Positions 49,618 through 59,882 of a stretch of 64,000 nt of DNA are shown here, piece by piece. A program made the position numbers and the translations under genes. Where the stretch lies: assembly GCF_011043625.1 (NCBI RefSeq), contig NZ_JAAKGT010000002.1:682001-746000 (forward strand), written 5' to 3'. Every line of letters starts with the position of its first letter. Position 1 is the first letter of the stretch. Below the pieces are notes generated by a model that ran no database searches, had not been told where the DNA came from, and worked only from the letters and a program-made list of their open reading frames with translations. The DNA is from Caulobacter sp. 602-2. Its GTDB lineage: Bacteria; Pseudomonadota; Alphaproteobacteria; Caulobacterales; Caulobacteraceae.

Positions 49618-51540
49618 TTAGAACTCTTCCCAGCTGTCCACCGCCACGGCGGCCGAGCCTTGGCTGGCGAAGGCGGCGGCGCGGGCCTGGGCGGCGCGGG
49701 CGGGGCTGGCGGCCGGGCGCGAGGTCGGGGTGGCGGCGCGCGGGGCCGAGGCGGCCATGGCGGCGCCGGCGACCTTGAAGCGGCCGACCTGCACGGCCAG
49801 CTCGCCTGCCTCGCCCTTCAGCGAGTGGGTGGCGGCGGTGGCCTCTTCGACCATGGCGGCGTTCTGCTGGACGACCTGGTCCATCTGGTTCACCGCGACG
49901 TTCACCTGGTGCAGGCCGGTGGACTGCTCCTGGGCGCTGGCGGCGATCTCGCCGACCAGGGCGTCGATGCTGGCCACCTGGTCGACGATGGCGCGCAGGG
50001 CCTCGCCGGTCTGGCCGACCAGGGACACGCCAGCCTCGACCTGCTGGGTCGAGGTCGAGATCAGGCCCTTGATCTCCTTGGCCGCTTCGGCCGAGCGCTG
50101 GGCGAGAGCCCGCACTTCCTGGGCCACGACCGCGAAGCCCTTGCCCGCGTCGCCCGCACGCGCGGCCTCGACGCCGGCGTTCAGGGCCAGGAGGTTGGTC
50201 TGGAAGGCGATCTCGTCGATCACGCCGATGATGTTGCCGATCTGGCCCGAGGACTGCTCGATGCCGGCCATGGCGCTGACGGCCTGGTCGACGATGCGGC
50301 CCGAACGCTCGGCGCCGGTGCGGGCGCCGGCCACCAGGCTGGAGACTTCCTTGGCGCCCGAGGCGGTCTTGCGGACGGTGGCGGTGATCTGGTCGAGGGC
50401 GGCGGCGGTCTCTTCCAGGCTGGCGGCCTGCTGCTCGGTGCGGCGCGACAGGTCGTCGGAAGCCTGGGCGATCTCTTCGGAACCGGCGCGGATGCCGCCG
50501 GCGGCGCCGTTGATGCCGCGCATGGCTTCTTCCAGGCGGGCGGCGGCGGCGTTGAAGTCGGTCTTCAGCTGCTCGGCGTCGGGGGCGAAGGCGGCGGTGA
50601 TGCGGAAGGTCAGATCACCGTTCGACAGGTGACCCAGGGCCTCGGCCAGGGCCGACACGGCGACGGCGTCTTCCTGGGCCTTGCGGGCCTTGTCGGCCTC
50701 GACGCGGGCGCGCTCGGCCTCGGTCATGCGGCGCTGCTCGACGGCTTCGTCTTCCAGGCGCAGCTTGTGGATGGCGGCGTCCTTGAAGCTCAGCACGGCC
50801 TGGGCCATCTGGCCGACCTCGTCCTTGCGGCCGACGGCGGGGACTTCAACCGTGTTGTCGCCCGAGGCCAGGCGGCGCATGGCGGCGGTCATGGCGGCCA
50901 CCGAGGCGCCGATGGTGCCCGACAGCATCCAGCCCATCAGGCCGGCGATGACCAGGGCGGCGATCCCGCCCAGCACCAGCGACAGGATGGCCATGTCCAT
51001 GGCCTGCTTCATTTCCTTGGCGCGCAGGGCGACGCGCTCGCTGGCGGCGGCCGTCAGCTCGTCCTGGACGGCGCGGATCTCGGTGAGGCTCTTGCGGCCC
51101 ATCAGTTCGCCAGCGGAGACGCGGCCCATCACCGGATCGTTGGCCATCGCCGTCATGGCGGGCTCGGCGATGGTCTTGCGCCATTCGCCCATCGCGCCGC
51201 GCAGGCGCTGGATGCGGGCCTTCTGTTCGGGAACCGTGGTCTTGGCCTCGAAGGCGTCCAGCGCCTTGTCGAACTGGCCCACGCCCTCCTTGTAGGTCTG
51301 GGCGAAGGCCTCGTCGCCCAGCAGGGCGTAGGCGCGCAGGGCGTTCTGCTGTTCGAGGACCAGGGTCATCATCACCTCGGCCTCGGTGGCCAGGGAGAGA
51401 CTGCGCTGGTTGGAGACCGAGGCCTCCTGGATGCGCTGCAGGCTGGTGAACACCACGCCCGAGGAGATCACGAAGGCGATGATCAGGGCGCTGAACGCGA
51501 TCCCCAGCTTCGCCGAAATTTTCAGGTCGTTGAAACGCAT
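49618..51540 (-). CDS. Methyl-accepting chemotaxis protein
   Basis: 640 residues: transmembrane helix (about 10-32), four-helix-bundle periplasmic domain (about 35-185), second helix (about 185-210), HAMP domains (ASGDNTVEVP and LSNGDLTFRI), then the MCP signalling domain with the tip IIGVIDEIAFQTNLLALN. The C-terminus is a Pro/Ala-rich tether ending DSWEEF, similar to the WEEF-type CheR/CheB docking tail of Caulobacter receptors. Single gene with its own terminator; convergent hairpin with leuB upstream. Confidence 0.93.
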   Translation of the reverse strand: MRFNDLKISAKLGIAFSALIIAFVISSGVVFTSLQRIQEASVSNQRSLSLATEAEVMMTLVLEQQNALRAYALLGDEAFAQTYKEGVGQFDKALDAFEAKTTVPEQKARIQRLRGAMGEWRKTIAEPAMTAMANDPVMGRVSAGELMGRKSLTEIRAVQDELTAAASERVALRAKEMKQAMDMAILSLVLGGIAALVIAGLMGWMLSGTIGASVAAMTAAMRRLASGDNTVEVPAVGRKDEVGQMAQAVLSFKDAAIHKLRLEDEAVEQRRMTEAERARVEADKARKAQEDAVAVSALAEALGHLSNGDLTFRITAAFAPDAEQLKTDFNAAAARLEEAMRGINGAAGGIRAGSEEIAQASDDLSRRTEQQAASLEETAAALDQITATVRKTASGAKEVSSLVAGARTGAERSGRIVDQAVSAMAGIEQSSGQIGNIIGVIDEIAFQTNLLALNAGVEAARAGDAGKGFAVVAQEVRALAQRSAEAAKEIKGLISTSTQQVEAGVSLVGQTGEALRAIVDQVASIDALVGEIAASAQEQSTGLHQVNVAVNQMDQVVQQNAAMVEEATAATHSLKGEAGELAVQVGRFKVAGAAMAASAPRAATPTSRPAASPARAAQARAAAFASQGSAAVAVDSWEEF

Positions 51541-51608
51541 CTCGCCCAGCCCCTGGCTCTTCTTTTGATGAAGGCAGGAACTGGGCGAGAAAACTTAAGC
51601 ACAGATTG

Positions 51609-51631
51609 CAAAACGCTGGAATAACAGCGCT
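51609..51631 (-). terminator. Probable terminator of the leu operon
   Basis: On the minus strand CGCTG-TTATTC-CAGCG plus one wobble and one AT pair, followed by TTTTG, just after the leuB stop. The same site lies upstream of the receptor start. Confidence 0.6.
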
Positions 51632-51642
51632 ATTCTACTTAA

Positions 51643-52695
51643 TCAGATGCGACACAACACCGCATCACCCATCTGGACAGTGGTAAGTTCACCTCCGAGA
51701 TCACGGGTACGCGCGCCCGAATCCAGCGCCCCCTTGACGGCGGCCAGCAGGCGGTCGGCGGCTTCCACCTCCTTCAGCGACCAGCGCAGGGCCATCTCGA
51801 ACGACAGGATGGCGGCCAGCGGATTGGCCAGGCCCTTGCCGGCGATGTCGGGCGCCGAGCCGTGGATCGGCTCGTAGAGGCCCGGCTTGTTGGGATCGCC
51901 GATGGCGGCCGAGGGCAGCATGCCCAGCGAGCCAGTCAGCATGGCGGCCGCGTCCGACAGGATGTCGCCGAACAGGTTGTCGGTGACGATGACGTCGAAC
52001 TGCTTGGGCGCGCGCACCAGCTGCATGGCGCAGTTGTCGGCCAGGATGTGCTCCAGCTCGACGTCCGGGTACTCGCGGGCATGCAGTTCGGTGATCACCT
52101 GCTTCCACAGCAGGCCCGATTCCATCACGTTCGACTTCTCGGCCGAGTGGACCTTGTTCTTGCGGCCACGGGCCAGCTCGAAGGCCACGCGACCGGCGCG
52201 CTCGATCTCGCTGGTGGTGTAGAGGGCGGTGTCGTAGCCCTTCTTCTGGCCGTCGGGCAGCACGTCGATGCCGCGCGGTTCGCCGAAATAGACGCCGCCG
52301 ACCAGCTCGCGCACGAACATGATGTCCAGGCCCGAGACCAGTTCGGTCTTCAGGCTGGAGGCGCCGGCCAGGGCCTCGAAGCAGTAGGCCGGGCGCAGGT
52401 TGGCGTAGACGTTCATCGCCTTGCGCAGGTTCAAGAGGCCGGCTTCCGGGCGCAGATGGCGCGGGGCGTCCGCCCACTTGGGACCGCCGACGGCGCCCAT
52501 CAGCACCGCGTCGCTGGCCAGGGCGCGATCACGCACCTCGTCGGTCAGCGGCGTGCCGTGGGCGTCGTAGCTGGCGCCGCCGTAGATGGCTTCCTCGACC
52601 ACCAGGCTGGGCACGAGGGCGGCCGCCACGCGGCGCACCTCCGCGCAGACTTCCGGACCGATGCCGTCGCCGGGGAGCAGGAGAAGCGTAGCCAT
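51643..52695 (-). CDS. leuB: 3-isopropylmalate dehydrogenase
   Basis: Oxidises and decarboxylates 3-isopropylmalate to 2-oxoisocaproate with NAD+ in leucine biosynthesis. 350 residues, the standard length; [12 protein letters not shown] at the start, [13 protein letters not shown] and ELVGGVYFG binding loops, [15 protein letters not shown] metal-binding Asp residues, and GSLGMLPSA and [14 protein letters not shown] at the end. Last gene of the leu operon; one base separates it from the ABM gene's stop. Confidence 0.97.
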   Translation of the reverse strand: MATLLLLPGDGIGPEVCAEVRRVAAALVPSLVVEEAIYGGASYDAHGTPLTDEVRDRALASDAVLMGAVGGPKWADAPRHLRPEAGLLNLRKAMNVYANLRPAYCFEALAGASSLKTELVSGLDIMFVRELVGGVYFGEPRGIDVLPDGQKKGYDTALYTTSEIERAGRVAFELARGRKNKVHSAEKSNVMESGLLWKQVITELHAREYPDVELEHILADNCAMQLVRAPKQFDVIVTDNLFGDILSDAAAMLTGSLGMLPSAAIGDPNKPGLYEPIHGSAPDIAGKGLANPLAAILSFEMALRWSLKEVEAADRLLAAVKGALDSGARTRDLGGELTTVQMGDAVLCRI

Positions 52696-52696
52696 T

Positions 52697-52999
52697 TCAG
52701 ATCTCGCGATAGGCGGAAACGTCGAAGGAGGACATGCGGCGCTCGTGCACGCCGAGCTCGGCGCAGGCCGCGCGCCACGCGGCCATATGCGGCGAAGCGC
52801 GGTGGAAGGCCAAGGCCGCTTCGTCGGTGAAGTGCTCGAAAACCCGGATCAGCCCCGGATCCAGCGGATCCTCGGTCAGCGCATAGGCCAGGCAGCCCGG
52901 CTCGCCGCGCGATCCGGCCACCTGGGCGGCCAGGTGCGGGCGCAGGGCCTCCAGGCGCTCGGGCGCGATGCGGATGGAGCCGGCGAGGATCAGGGTCAT
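52697..52999 (-). CDS. ABM-domain (quinol monooxygenase-like) protein
   Basis: 100 residues of antibiotic-biosynthesis-monooxygenase (ABM) ferredoxin-like fold: [50 protein letters not shown] and SPHMAAW. These small proteins are quinol or aldehyde-handling monooxygenases. It is embedded in the leu operon, directly before leuB; no known role in leucine synthesis. Confidence 0.8.
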   Translation of the reverse strand: MTLILAGSIRIAPERLEALRPHLAAQVAGSRGEPGCLAYALTEDPLDPGLIRVFEHFTDEAALAFHRASPHMAAWRAACAELGVHERRMSSFDVSAYREI

Positions 53000-53021
53000 G
53001 GGAAGTCCAGGAGGAAAGGCC

Positions 53022-53133
53022 TTGCGTCCTTCGAGGCCCGCTGCGCGGGCGCCTCAGGATGAGGGGTTCAACGCACCCGCATCCTCATCCTCATCCTGAG
53101 GCGCGAGCCGCAGGCGAGCCTCGAAGGACGCAA
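53022..53133. repeat. Nested inverted repeat inside the leu operon
   Basis: Outer arms TTGCGTCCTTCGAGGC (53022-53037) and exact reverse complement (53118-53133); inner arms GCCTCAGGATGAG (53051-53063) and reverse complement (53090-53102). Lies in the 141-base gap between the ABM gene and leuD, and would form a long hairpin in the operon mRNA. Confidence 0.75.
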
Positions 53134-53140
53134 CGACGCC

Positions 53141-53749
53141 TCAGCTTTCCAGCCAGGGCTGGCCGATGGCGCGCTTGCTTTCGAACACGTCGATGTCGGT
53201 GGCGTGCTGCAGGGTCTCGCCGATGGCGTCCAGGCCCTTGAGCATCTTCTCCTTGCGCACCGGATCGATCTGGAAGCTGAAGGTCTTGCCCGAGGGCGAG
53301 ACCACCGTCTGGGCTTCCAGGTCGACGCTGACCATGTGGTTGCCGCCCTTGGCCTCGTCCATCAGGAGCGAGACCTCGTCGGGCGCCAGCACCACCGGCA
53401 GCAGGCCGTTGTTGAAGCAGTTGTTGTTGAAGATGTCGGCGAAGCTGGTCGAGATCACGCACATGATCCCGAAGTCCATCAGGGCCCAGGGCGCGTGCTC
53501 GCGCGAGGAGCCGCAGCCGAAGTTGTCGCCGGCGATCAGCACGGACGAGCCCTTGTACTCCGGGCGATTGAGCACGAAGTCGGCGATCTCGTTCCCGTTC
53601 GGATCGAAGCGGAAGTCGAAGAACAGGCCCTTGCCCAGCCCCTCGCGCTCGACGGTCTTGAGGAACTGCTTGGGGATGATCTGGTCGGTGTCGATATTGG
53701 CCAGCGACAGGGGCGCGGCGCGGCCGTCGAGACGGGTGAAGGCTTGCAT
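53141..53749 (-). CDS. leuD: 3-isopropylmalate dehydratase small subunit
   Basis: 202 residues. With LeuC it isomerises 2- to 3-isopropylmalate. [14 protein letters not shown] near the start and [15 protein letters not shown] are the LeuD hallmarks; length is normal. Lies 15 bases downstream of the unknown secreted-protein gene. Confidence 0.97.
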   Translation of the reverse strand: MQAFTRLDGRAAPLSLANIDTDQIIPKQFLKTVEREGLGKGLFFDFRFDPNGNEIADFVLNRPEYKGSSVLIAGDNFGCGSSREHAPWALMDFGIMCVISTSFADIFNNNCFNNGLLPVVLAPDEVSLLMDEAKGGNHMVSVDLEAQTVVSPSGKTFSFQIDPVRKEKMLKGLDAIGETLQHATDIDVFESKRAIGQPWLES

Positions 53750-53763
53750 CTTCGCGCCTCTCC

Positions 53764-54684
53764 TCAGTTCTTCAGGGTCTGGGTGATGGCCCAGTATTCG
53801 TTACGGGCGCCGGTTTCGCCGGTGGCCGGATCGGTGAGCGTGATCTTGACTTCGCAGTCGGTCTTGACCGGCAGGCCAGACTTCAGATCGATCTCGTAGT
53901 CGCAGGCCGAGGTGCGGTCGAAGGTCATCTTGGCGAGCATCGCCTTGACCTCGGGGCGGTCGGCCTCGGGGCCCATGCCGGCCATCAGCTTCTGCATCGT
54001 CAGCGCCAGGCTGGCGCGCATCGAGTCGGGATCCAGCGTCTGGGTCCAGCGCAGCACGGCCACGCCGCGGCCGGTCTCGACCTTCTGCACCGCCAGGGCG
54101 CCGTTGGACTTGATGGGCGATCCGCCCATCGGGCTGGCGATCATCTCTTCGTAGGTGAACGGCTTGCCGGCCTCGAGCTCGACATTGATCGGCAGGGAGA
54201 TCAGCCCCTCCTCCTTCAGGAGGATGCCCGCGGCCTGCTCGGGGCTCAGGCCCTCGAACATCGCGACCACCGAGGTCATCGCCTTGGCCACGTCCTTGTC
54301 GTCGCCGGCCAGGGCCAGCATCGACTTGCGCATCTCGGCCACGAAGCCGGGCCAGTCCTCCACCGTCGAGGGCTTGAGGCCCTCGTCGGCGACATAGACC
54401 ACGGGCCGGTTCATCAGGTCGCCCATCGCGGCCTCGACCTTGGCGGTCTCGGGCGTGGACGGCAGCTTCACCGACGTCGGCTTCAGGGTGACCCGATAGC
54501 CTTGCGGCCTGGTCTCGATGGTCTTGTCGTAGCGGGTCTCGCTGGTGACGCGCGTGGTCTTGCCGCCGCGCACGTCCTCGCGGGTCTTGCTCACCACCAT
54601 CTCGACCCTGGCCATCTTGGGCAGGTCGAGCGGCGCCGAGAAGACCTGCGCCGCGGCCAAGGCCAGGGCGATCAAGGCGCTCAC
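53764..54684 (-). CDS. Secreted protein of unknown function in leu operon
   Basis: 306 residues with a GTG start overlapping the leuC stop (GTGA) and a signal peptide ([18 protein letters not shown]). The rest is beta-rich with Lys/Glu and has a late Cys pair (SACDYEI, TDCEVKI). No family recognised. Its position between leuC and leuD is unusual; the protein is probably periplasmic. Confidence 0.7.
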   Translation of the reverse strand: MSALIALALAAAQVFSAPLDLPKMARVEMVVSKTREDVRGGKTTRVTSETRYDKTIETRPQGYRVTLKPTSVKLPSTPETAKVEAAMGDLMNRPVVYVADEGLKPSTVEDWPGFVAEMRKSMLALAGDDKDVAKAMTSVVAMFEGLSPEQAAGILLKEEGLISLPINVELEAGKPFTYEEMIASPMGGSPIKSNGALAVQKVETGRGVAVLRWTQTLDPDSMRASLALTMQKLMAGMGPEADRPEVKAMLAKMTFDRTSACDYEIDLKSGLPVKTDCEVKITLTDPATGETGARNEYWAITQTLKN

Positions 54685-56114
54685 GACAGCAGGGTCCGCA
54701 CGTCCACGAGGTGACCGGCGATCGCCGCCGCCGCCGCCATGGCGGGCGAGACGAGGTGGGTGCGGCCGCCGCGGCCCTGACGGCCCTCGAAGTTGCGGTT
54801 GCTGGTCGAGGCGCAGCGCTCGCCCGGCTCCAGGCGGTCGGGGTTCATCCCCAGGCACATCGAGCAGCCCGGCTCGCGCCAGTCGAAGCCGGCGGCCTTG
54901 AAGATGGCGTCCAGGCCCTCGGCCTCGGCCTGTTCCTTCACGAGGCCCGAGCCCGGCACGACCATCGCCTTGACGTGCGGGGCCACGATGCGGCCGTGCA
55001 GGAAGGCTTCCTGCACCACGGCGGCGGCCGCGCGCATGTCCTCGATGCGGCTGTTGGTGCACGAGCCGATGAAGACGCGGTCGATCCTGGCTTCGCTGAT
55101 CGGCTGGCCGGCGGTCAGGCCCATATATTCCAGGGCCCGGTGGGCGGCGGCGCGCTTGTCGGGCGTGCCGAAGCTTTCGGGCTCGGGCACGTTGCCGGTG
55201 ACCGGGATGACGTCCTCGGGGCTGGTGCCCCAGGTGACCATCGGCACGAGGGCCGCGCCGTCGATGACGACGGTGCGGTCGAAGACGGCGCCGTCGTCGG
55301 AGAAGAAGGTCTTCCAGTGGCTTACGGCCATGTCCCAGGCTGCGCCCTTCGGCGCGGCGGGCTTGCCCTGGACATAGGCGAAGGTGGTCTCGTCGGGCGC
55401 GACCAGGCCGGCCTTGGCGCCGCCCTCGATGGTCAGGTTGCAGAGGGTCATGCGGCCCTCCATCGAAAGGCCGCGCACGGCCTCGCCGGCGTACTCGATG
55501 ACGTAGCCGGTGCCGCCGGCCGTGCCGATCTCGCCGATGACGGCCAGGGCGATGTCCTTGGCGGTGACGCCGGGACCCAGCTGGCCGTCGACGCGGACCA
55601 GCATGTTCTTGGCCTTCTTCTGGCGCAGGGTCTGGGTGGCCAGCACGTGCTCGACTTCCGAGGTGCCGATGCCGTGGGCCAGGGCCCCGAAGGCGCCGTG
55701 GGTCGAGGTGTGGCTGTCGCCGCAGACGATGGTCATGCCCGGCTGGGTGCGGCCCTGCTCGGGACCGACCACGTGGACGATGCCGTTGCGGATGTCGCCC
55801 ATCGGGAAATACTCGATCCCGTTGTCGGCGACGTTGCGGCCCAGCGTCTGGAGCTGAAGACGCGCCTCCTCGTCGGCCACGGCGTCGACGCCGGCGGCCT
55901 GGTTCTCGGTCGGCACGTTGTGATCGGCCACGGCGAGCGTGCGGTCGGGCCGGCGCACGGGGCGACGCGCGGCGCGAAGGCCGGCGAAGGCCTGCGGCGT
56001 GGTCACCTCGTGGATCAGGTGCAGGTCGATGTACAGGATGGCCTCGCCGTCGGTTTCATTGACGACGTGGGCGTCCCAGATCTTGTCGTAGAGGGTCTTC
56101 GTTGCGCGGGTCAT
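54681..56114 (-). CDS. leuC: 3-isopropylmalate dehydratase large subunit
   Basis: 477 residues, first visible gene of the leu operon. [12 protein letters not shown] start, [32 protein letters not shown], the iron-sulfur ligands Cys in SCTNSR and in CSMCLGMN, and [10 protein letters not shown]. The [4Fe-4S] cluster makes it an aconitase-family isomerase. The second ATG (56114) is preferred because LeuC proteins begin [13 protein letters not shown]. Confidence 0.97.
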   Translation of the reverse strand: MTRATKTLYDKIWDAHVVNETDGEAILYIDLHLIHEVTTPQAFAGLRAARRPVRRPDRTLAVADHNVPTENQAAGVDAVADEEARLQLQTLGRNVADNGIEYFPMGDIRNGIVHVVGPEQGRTQPGMTIVCGDSHTSTHGAFGALAHGIGTSEVEHVLATQTLRQKKAKNMLVRVDGQLGPGVTAKDIALAVIGEIGTAGGTGYVIEYAGEAVRGLSMEGRMTLCNLTIEGGAKAGLVAPDETTFAYVQGKPAAPKGAAWDMAVSHWKTFFSDDGAVFDRTVVIDGAALVPMVTWGTSPEDVIPVTGNVPEPESFGTPDKRAAAHRALEYMGLTAGQPISEARIDRVFIGSCTNSRIEDMRAAAAVVQEAFLHGRIVAPHVKAMVVPGSGLVKEQAEAEGLDAIFKAAGFDWREPGCSMCLGMNPDRLEPGERCASTSNRNFEGRQGRGGRTHLVSPAMAAAAAIAGHLVDVRTLLS

Positions 56115-56558
56115 AGCGATCCGCATCTAGGCCCGATGGACGAGCGCGTAAAGCGATGAAACGCCGAAAATCCGCTGTGTGACCGCCACGCAGCGATCGA
56201 TCCTGCCCCGAGCGGGCGGCGAAACAACGTCCAGGCGCACATTTCTTGCCCCGCAGGCGATAATGGGTCGCAAGCGCGACCGCCGCCTTGGTCCCCGCCC
56301 GGCAGGAACGAGGACCATTGAACGCAACCCTGAACGACTAAGGGCGCGCCGGTCATAGACCTGTCGGCGCGCCCTGGCATCGTTTGTATACTCCAGGGGC
56401 CGATGGCTCCGCCTGAAGAGGGCCGTCCACTAGAAAGGAGACGGTCTGGAAGCCCGCCGTGTCTGAACAGCGAGGGTGAAATCATCATGCCACAGAACAA
56501 CGGTTCGTCAAGGTACGTGCTTATGCACAAAGCTTGACCGTTCTGCGGCTCGTCCGTC
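56115..56558. other. Structured intergenic region upstream of leuC
   Basis: 444 bases without a clear gene. On the plus strand an 11-base-pair hairpin (56341-56375, GGGCGCGCC arms, 13-base loop) overlaps a second possible stem (CCTGG/CCAGG); further pairing is possible around 56420-56450. A seven-codon frame (TTG 56320, after GAGGA) and a 16-codon frame (ATG 56488, MPQNNGSSRYVLMHKA) are followed or preceded by these structures. It could be a leader, an attenuator or an RNA gene; leucine-rich codon runs of a Leu attenuator are not seen. No Rfam family was recognised. Confidence 0.35.
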
Positions 56559-57047
56559 TCAGCGCGACGAGTAAGCCTCGGCCCGGATGCGCTTGAGCAG
56601 ATCGCCCCAGCTCCCCTCGGGCCTGGGCCGCATGTCGAACAGCATCTGGTCGCCCCGGCCGTCGCAGTTCCAGTCGGCCAGCACCAGGCCGGTCTTGGGC
56701 ACATAGACCGCGCCGGCGTCGATAACCCGGTCGCCGTCGCGGTCGACATAGAGCCGGCCCCTGACCTTGTAGAAGTTCACGCCGGCGATCGTGCGCACCA
56801 GCTTCATGTCGGCCCGGCGAATCCAGTCGCCGCCATAGCCCCCGGCGAACACCAGGCGGATCTCGTTGAGGTCGACCCTGCCGCCGCGCAGGCCGTTGGG
56901 CGCCAGCAGGTCGGGCGCCTGGCCCGCCTGGGGCAGCTCGTCGCTCGTCGCCGGCGGGGCGGCCGTGGCCGATGTCGCGTCCGCCAATGTCGCGCCCGCC
57001 AGCGTCGCGATCGCCAGCAGAGCCGCCGCCTTCTTGATGCGCCGCAT
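56559..57047 (-). CDS. Secreted protein with EF-hand-like repeat
   Basis: 162 residues with a signal peptide (AAALLAIATLAGATLADATSATA). DRDGDRVIDAG resembles a calcium-binding DxDxDG loop, also seen in dockerin/VCBS-type repeats; DWNCDGRGDQM is a second Asp-rich turn. The start at 57047 follows GGGAGGGG. Function unknown. Confidence 0.7.
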   Translation of the reverse strand: MRRIKKAAALLAIATLAGATLADATSATAAPPATSDELPQAGQAPDLLAPNGLRGGRVDLNEIRLVFAGGYGGDWIRRADMKLVRTIAGVNFYKVRGRLYVDRDGDRVIDAGAVYVPKTGLVLADWNCDGRGDQMLFDMRPRPEGSWGDLLKRIRAEAYSSR

Positions 57048-57102
57048 GACCCCTCCCGAAACTCGCGCTGAAATTGCACGCAACCAGGGATAGGGGCAAC
57101 CG

Positions 57103-57139
57103 CAAAAGCAAAAGGCCCCGGTGTTTCCACCGAGGCCTT
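57103..57139 (-). terminator. Terminator of the trmD-rplS operon
   Basis: On the minus strand a twelve-base-pair stem (AAGGCC...CGGTG and CACCG...GGCCTT, one mismatch) with loop GAAA precedes TTTTGCTTTT, 30 bases after rplS. Confidence 0.85.
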
Positions 57140-57168
57140 CGAACTTCCCGCCGTAGCGAGCGAGCCGC

Positions 57169-57552
57169 TTATTCGGCGTCCTTGCGGACGTTGACGCGCT
57201 CGGCGATACGGGCCGACTTACCGCGACGGTCGCGCAGGTAGTACAGCTTGGCGCGACGGACGACGCCGCGACGCTTGACTTCGATGCTTTCGATGCTCGG
57301 CGAGAGCAGCGGGAACAGACGTTCCACGCCTTCGCCGAACGAGATCTTGCGGACGGTGAAGCTCTCGTGGACGCCGGCGCCGGCGCGGGCGATGCAGACG
57401 CCTTCGTAGGCCTGAACGCGCTCGCGCTCGCCTTCCTTGATCTTCACGTTGACGCGCAGGGTGTCGCCGGGACGGAAGTCCGGGATCGCGCGGACGGCCA
57501 GCAGACGGGCCGATTCTTCTTGCTCGAGCTGAGCGATGATGTTGATCGCCAT
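57169..57552 (-). CDS. rplS: 50S ribosomal protein L19
   Basis: 127 residues, the normal length. L19 core: [81 protein letters not shown]. Second ATG (57552) chosen because GGAG lies eight bases upstream; the first is inside the trmD stop. Binds at the 30S-50S interface. Terminator follows. Confidence 0.96.
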   Translation of the reverse strand: MAINIIAQLEQEESARLLAVRAIPDFRPGDTLRVNVKIKEGERERVQAYEGVCIARAGAGVHESFTVRKISFGEGVERLFPLLSPSIESIEVKRRGVVRRAKLYYLRDRRGKSARIAERVNVRKDAE

Positions 57553-57554
57553 GA

Positions 57555-58292
57555 TCATTTCTCCTTGGGCTTACCCGTTTTCGGGCCGCCTTTTGCCTGT
57601 TGATTGGCGAGATGCTTTTCCCAGAGGTCGGGACGCCGCTCGCGGGTCGTTTCTTCACGCATACTGCGCCGCCACTGGTCGACCTTCTTGTGGTCGCCCG
57701 ACAGCAGCACCTCGGGGATGTCGAGCCCTTCGAACGTCCGCGGTCTTGTGTACTGCGGATGTTCGAGGAGGCCGTCCTCGAAGCTTTCTTCCAGCGTGCT
57801 CTCGATATTCCCCAGAACACCCGGGGCAAGTCGAACGCACGCCTCGATCACCACCATCGCCGCCGCCTCGCCACCGGCGAGAACCGCGTCTCCGACGGAG
57901 ACCTCCTCGAACCCGCGGGCGTCGAGCACCCGCTGATCCACCCCCTCGAAGCGGCCGCACAGCACCACGATGCCGGGCGCCTTGGACCACTCCCTTACGC
58001 GCGCCTGGGTCAGGGGCCTGCCCCGGGCGCTCATGTACAAAAGCGGCCGCCCATCCAGCTCCAGGCTATCCAGCGCAGAGGCGATGACGTCCGCTTTGAG
58101 CACGGCTCCCGCGCCGCCACCCGCGGGGGTGTCGTCGAGGAAGCCGCGCTTATCCTTGGAAAAGGCGCGAATGTCCAGTGTTTCTAAACGCCACAGGTCG
58201 GCCTCCTTCCAGGCGGTCCCGATCATCGAGACGCCGAGCGGGCCGGGGAAGGCCTCGGGGAACATGGTCATGACGGTGGCGGTGAACGGCAT
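57555..58292 (-). CDS. trmD: tRNA (guanine37-N1)-methyltransferase
   Basis: 245 residues, SPOUT fold. Methylates G37 of tRNAs with SAM, preventing frameshifting. [12 protein letters not shown] start, [44 protein letters not shown] is the trefoil-knot SAM region, and [14 protein letters not shown] the C-terminal tRNA-binding part. Overlaps rplS leader. Unlike the usual rpsP-rimM-trmD-rplS order, no rpsP or rimM lies upstream here. Confidence 0.97.
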   Translation of the reverse strand: MPFTATVMTMFPEAFPGPLGVSMIGTAWKEADLWRLETLDIRAFSKDKRGFLDDTPAGGGAGAVLKADVIASALDSLELDGRPLLYMSARGRPLTQARVREWSKAPGIVVLCGRFEGVDQRVLDARGFEEVSVGDAVLAGGEAAAMVVIEACVRLAPGVLGNIESTLEESFEDGLLEHPQYTRPRTFEGLDIPEVLLSGDHKKVDQWRRSMREETTRERRPDLWEKHLANQQAKGGPKTGKPKEK

Positions 58293-58340
58293 GGGCGCGG
58301 TTTAGCGGGAGATGGGGGGAGAAGGAAGGGTCGCGCATCA

Positions 58341-58476
58341 GGACCCTCCCCCTCCTGGGGGAGGTGGCCCGGAGGGCCGGAGGGGGGACGTTTTCAGCTT
58401 TCAGGGCGGCGGCCAGTCATCAGCAACTTCCCCCTCCGTCGGCTTCGCCGACACCTCCCCCTTCGGGGAGAGGGTC
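58341..58476. repeat. GC-rich hairpin repeat cluster
   Basis: CCTCCCCCTCCTGGGGGAGG, GGCCCGGAGGGCC, GTCGGCTTCGCCGAC, CTCCCCCTTCGGGGAG. Same family as 43803 and 46062. Fills the 273-base gap between trmD and rlmN, which are divergent. Confidence 0.65.
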
Positions 58477-58565
58477 CAATCGCTGCAGGCTTTTGGAAAA
58501 CCGCCTCACATCTGCTATATCCCCGCCTCGACCCCGCACATTCCTCGAATTTCCCGGACCGCCCC

Positions 58566-59771
58566 TTGAGCGTCACCCTCGACCTGTCCCGCGTTGCGCC
58601 CGCTGAAAAGGCCGACGCGGCCAAGCCGCCCGTCAACCTGTCGGGCCTGACCCGCCCGCAGCTGATCGCCGCCCTGACCGAGAGCGGCGTGGTCGAGCAC
58701 GGCAAGGCCAAGATGCGCGCCACCCAGGTGTTCCGCTGGATCCACCACCGCGGCGTCACCGACTTCGCCCAGATGAGCGACGTGGCCAAGGAAACCCGCG
58801 CGCGGCTGGCCGAGACCTTCACCATCGCCCGCCCCGAGGTGGTCGAGCGCCAGGTCTCCAAGGACGGCACCCGCAAGTGGCTGATCCGCATGGCCCCGGG
58901 CATCGAGGTCGAGACGGTCTACATTCCGTCGGTCGGACGGGTGGGGGCGCTGTGCGTCTCCAGCCAGGTCGGCTGCACGCTGAACTGCAGCTTCTGCCAC
59001 ACCGGCACCCAGCCGCTGGTGCGCAACCTGACCACCGCCGAGATCGTCGCCCAGGTGCAGATCGCCAAGGACGACCTGGCCGAATGGCCGTCGGACAAGG
59101 AAGACCGCCTGCTGAGCAACATCGTGTTCATGGGCATGGGCGAGCCGCTCTACAACCTGGGCCAGGTGTCGGACGCCATCGAGATCATCAGCGACAACGA
59201 GGGCATCGGCATCTCGCGTCGCCGCATCACGGTGTCGACCTCGGGCGTCGTGCCGATGCTGGAGAAGCTGGGCAATACGACCCAGGCCATGCTGGCCATC
59301 AGCCTGCACGCCACCAACGACGACCTGCGCGACGTGCTGGTGCCGCTGAACAAGAAGTACCCGATCGCCCAGCTGATGGAGGGCATCCGCGCCTATCCGG
59401 GGCTGTCCAACGCCCGCCGCGTGACCTTCGAGTACGTGATGCTGAAGGGCGTCAACGACAGCCCCGACGAGGCCCGCGCCCTCGTGAAGCTGATCAAGGG
59501 CATCCCCGCCAAGATCAACCTGATCCCGTTCAACCCCTGGCCGGGCAGCCAGTACGAGTGCTCGGACTGGGGCGCGATCGAGACCTTCGCGGCGATCCTC
59601 AACAAGGCCGGCTACTCCTCGCCGATCCGCACACCGCGCGGCCGCGACATCCTCGCCGCCTGCGGCCAACTGAAGAGCGAGAGCGAGAAGGTCCGCGCCA
59701 GCGCCCTGCGCAAGCTGTCGATGGCGGCCATGGCCGGCATGCTGGAAGACGACGCCGACGACGCGGCTTAA
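58566..59771 (+). CDS. rlmN: Dual-specificity RNA methyltransferase RlmN
   Basis: 401 residues from a TTG start. Radical-SAM enzyme that methylates A2503 of 23S rRNA and A37 of some tRNAs. CTLNCSFC (Cys137, 141, 144) binds the cluster; the catalytic loop Cys is in ILAACGQL near the end. VSSQVGC, SISLHA and [10 protein letters not shown] are family motifs. Divergent from trmD. Confidence 0.96.
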   Translation: MSVTLDLSRVAPAEKADAAKPPVNLSGLTRPQLIAALTESGVVEHGKAKMRATQVFRWIHHRGVTDFAQMSDVAKETRARLAETFTIARPEVVERQVSKDGTRKWLIRMAPGIEVETVYIPSVGRVGALCVSSQVGCTLNCSFCHTGTQPLVRNLTTAEIVAQVQIAKDDLAEWPSDKEDRLLSNIVFMGMGEPLYNLGQVSDAIEIISDNEGIGISRRRITVSTSGVVPMLEKLGNTTQAMLAISLHATNDDLRDVLVPLNKKYPIAQLMEGIRAYPGLSNARRVTFEYVMLKGVNDSPDEARALVKLIKGIPAKINLIPFNPWPGSQYECSDWGAIETFAAILNKAGYSSPIRTPRGRDILAACGQLKSESEKVRASALRKLSMAAMAGMLEDDADDAA

Positions 59772-59774
59772 CTC

Positions 59775-59795
59775 CCCTCTCTCATGGAGAGAGGG
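59775..59795 (+). terminator. Hairpin after rlmN
   Basis: CCCTCTCTC-ATG-GAGAGAGGG right after the stop; no long T-run. Confidence 0.5.
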
Positions 59796-59882
59796 TTCGA
59801 CGCTCCAAAGGCGAGCCCCCTACGCAAGTCTCGCCAACCCGTGTTAGAGCTTGCCCCTCAAGTCCAAGGGGGTCGCGTAAAC

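Noticed and set aside
56111..56529. A longer minus-strand reading frame upstream of leuC
   Set aside because: It has no ribosome site, no motif, and it runs through strong hairpins; Leu codons are not clustered as in an attenuator peptide.
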